NCBI RefSeq assembly: GCF_023333585.1 | Contig: NZ_JAIQZN010000061.1 | Coordinates: forward strand, 5,513 to 44,313 | Direction of reading: 5' to 3' | DNA: 38,801 bases | Origin: Argonema antarcticum A004/B2 | Lineage (GTDB): Bacteria; Cyanobacteriota; Cyanobacteriia; Cyanobacteriales; Aerosakkonemataceae | Shown: piece by piece, positions 38,696-38,801 of the stretch | Position numbering within the stretch: the stretch's first letter is position 1 | How the letters are laid out: every line of letters begins with the position of its first letter | The notes under the pieces: model-generated | Database searches by the model: none | What the model saw: only the letters and a program-made list of their open reading frames with translations | What the model was told of the DNA's origin: nothing | Made by a program: the position numbers and the translations under genes

Positions 38696-38801
38696 AAAAA
38701 GGGACAAGGGGGACAAGGAGGACAAGGAGGACAAGGGGGACAAGGAGGACAAGGGGGACAAGGGGGACAAGGCGGACAAGGGGGACAAGGGGGACAAGGG
38801 G
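38696..38801. repeat. 9-bp tandem array GGACAAGGG/GGACAAGGA up to the window end
   Basis: At least eleven units of a nonamer run through the last base of the window; the full length is unknown. It directly follows the kinase gene and so belongs to its 3' region. Confidence 0.92.

Noticed and set aside
1-38801. tRNA, rRNA or riboswitch genes
   Set aside because: No typical T-arm, anticodon-arm or known aptamer pattern was noticed on reading. A dedicated scan was not possible.

Overview
This window is chromosomal DNA of a cyanobacterium, most likely a filamentous, repeat-rich lineage. The octamer GCGATCGC (HIP1) is very frequent. The recognisable housekeeping genes are typical of the phylum: a DnaK3-type dnaK followed by a zinc-finger-less dnaJ, sufU, ycf51, an RppA-type response regulator, a DUF4118-PAS-GAF hybrid kinase, and a Ser/Thr kinase with a Pro/Thr linker. 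Short tandem arrays of 7-, 8- or 9-bp units lie in many gaps. No rRNA or tRNA gene was recognised.

Layout. 0.1-4.1 kb: a NACHT NTPase with a broken N-terminal helix-turn-helix, a small membrane protein, and an Rpn/PD-(D/E)XK-type gene whose catalytic segment seems deleted in frame. 4.1-8.1 kb: dnaK-dnaJ, a DUF6888/DUF6887 pair and a short conserved ORF. 8.2-11.1 kb: an NB-ARC-type ATPase divergent from a two-gene unit of a membrane-anchored GTPase and a membrane coiled-coil protein. 11.1-20.2 kb: an accessory island with ten toxin-antitoxin or toxin-immunity loci, packed with three families of dispersed repeats. 20.2-26.6 kb: core metabolism (sufU, ycf51, branched-chain aminotransferase, iron-containing alcohol dehydrogenase-like protein, AlaC-like aminotransferase), a serpin and a thioredoxin-like [2Fe-2S] protein. 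26.8-27.6 kb: a ruined IscB gene with an octamer array in its middle. 27.9-38.7 kb: signalling genes (hybrid histidine kinase, WD40 protein, RppA, Ser/Thr kinase), an alpha/beta hydrolase, and a RelE-like plus Shedu-like (DUF4263) gene pair.

The most striking region is 11-20 kb. Four toxin genes are broken by four different routes: a nonsense codon, a 1-nt frameshift, a 22-bp mobile-element insertion, and an internal deletion. Each sits beside an antitoxin ORF that looks intact. A HicB-like fragment is also present. The 22-bp insertion belongs to a family of about ten copies here. Occupied and empty versions of the same flanks show that it sits in the HIP1-like core CGATCGC, as a 17-bp core plus a 5-bp repeat of GCGAT. 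It resembles the small dispersed repeats (SDRs) described from Nostoc, and here it can be seen inactivating a gene. A second, hairpin-forming family of about 64 bp has seven copies, one with arm changes that preserve pairing.

Other points of interest are the GTPase/coiled-coil module beside a STAND ATPase, the RelE-like/Shedu-like operon, and a standalone papain-fold toxin with a putative immunity gene. All calls come from reading the sequence without database searches. Family names rest on remembered motifs and need confirmation by search.
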